Shown here one piece after another: positions 63,863-64,000 of a stretch of 64,000 bases of DNA (position 1 is its first letter; every line of letters begins with the position of its first letter). The translations under genes and the position numbers were made by a program. A model generated the notes under the pieces. It was not told the DNA's origin. It saw only the letters and a list, made by a program, of their open reading frames with translations, and made no database searches. The stretch comes from Lactiplantibacillus pingfangensis (GTDB lineage: Bacteria; Bacillota; Bacilli; Lactobacillales; Lactobacillaceae): assembly GCF_005404945.1 (NCBI RefSeq), contig NZ_BJDG01000003.1, positions 1 to 64,000 of the forward strand, written 5' to 3'.

Positions 63863-64000
<138 letters not shown>

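Overview
The window is chromosomal DNA from a low-to-moderate GC Gram-positive bacterium. It is almost certainly a lactobacillus of the Lactiplantibacillus (L. plantarum) group. Pointers are a meso-diaminopimelate-type MurE (DNPR motif) close to an AsnB1-like amidotransferase, a ctsR-clpC pair without mcsA/mcsB, a str cluster without tuf, a DUF4811/MFS pair, a lysine riboswitch in front of a lysine permease, and ComC. The gene order from asnB to secY agrees with what I remember of L. plantarum chromosomes. That is memory, not a search.

Layout. (1) 1-2.3 kb: the right end of an ISL3-family insertion sequence, inserted into and truncating an alpha/beta hydrolase, then a small membrane protein. 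(2) 2.4-7.3 kb, minus strand: murE, then an asnB/aspartate kinase operon; all three can be tied to meso-DAP peptidoglycan. (3) 7.5-31.3 kb: accessory and regulatory genes. They comprise a LysM transglycosylase, MerR/SDR, AzlCD, MFS/DUF4811/MerR, an FLP-like Crp/Fnr regulator with a perfect FNR-type palindrome, MntR/DtxR, cold-shock protein, split ThrE exporter, surface hydrolase, LCP protein, PAP2 phosphatase, esterase, GNAT/Rrf2, AlsS, lysine riboswitch/LysP, a VanY-like lipoprotein and a deoxynucleoside kinase. (4) 31.4-35 kb: T-box/serS, a 1.5 kb stretch without genes, and seven tRNA genes. (5) 35.3-48.6 kb: ctsR-clpC, a TetR regulator, rpoB-rpoC, nth and comC. (6) 48.8-64 kb: rpsL-rpsG-fusA, a 1.4 kb stretch without genes, then the S10/spc ribosomal operon from rpsJ through secY to the start of adk, which runs off the window.

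The most interesting signal is not in the proteins. Three families of dispersed, highly structured intergenic elements recur in the window, mostly beside 3' ends of genes. Family R1 lies near 8.5, 33.0 and 46.8 kb, with a fragment at 21.8 kb. Family R2 has a tandem pair near 15.4 kb and single copies near 20.1 and 47.7 kb. Family R3 is a near-identical pair of about 175 bp at 33.7 and 52.6 kb. In R1 and R2 the outer arms differ in sequence between copies but stay complementary, which is covariation and suggests a selected RNA (or DNA) fold. R3 is a multi-helix fold closed by a perfect 19-bp stem and sits in the two largest gene-free gaps. I can attach no described family name to any of them.

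Other points: a VanY-type peptidase with a zinc-ligand His replaced by Tyr; an endonuclease III lacking two of the four [4Fe-4S] cysteines; several leaders (lysine riboswitch, serS T-box, rpoB and rpsJ leaders); and regulatory palindromes. No CRISPR array, rRNA gene, prophage or defence island was seen.
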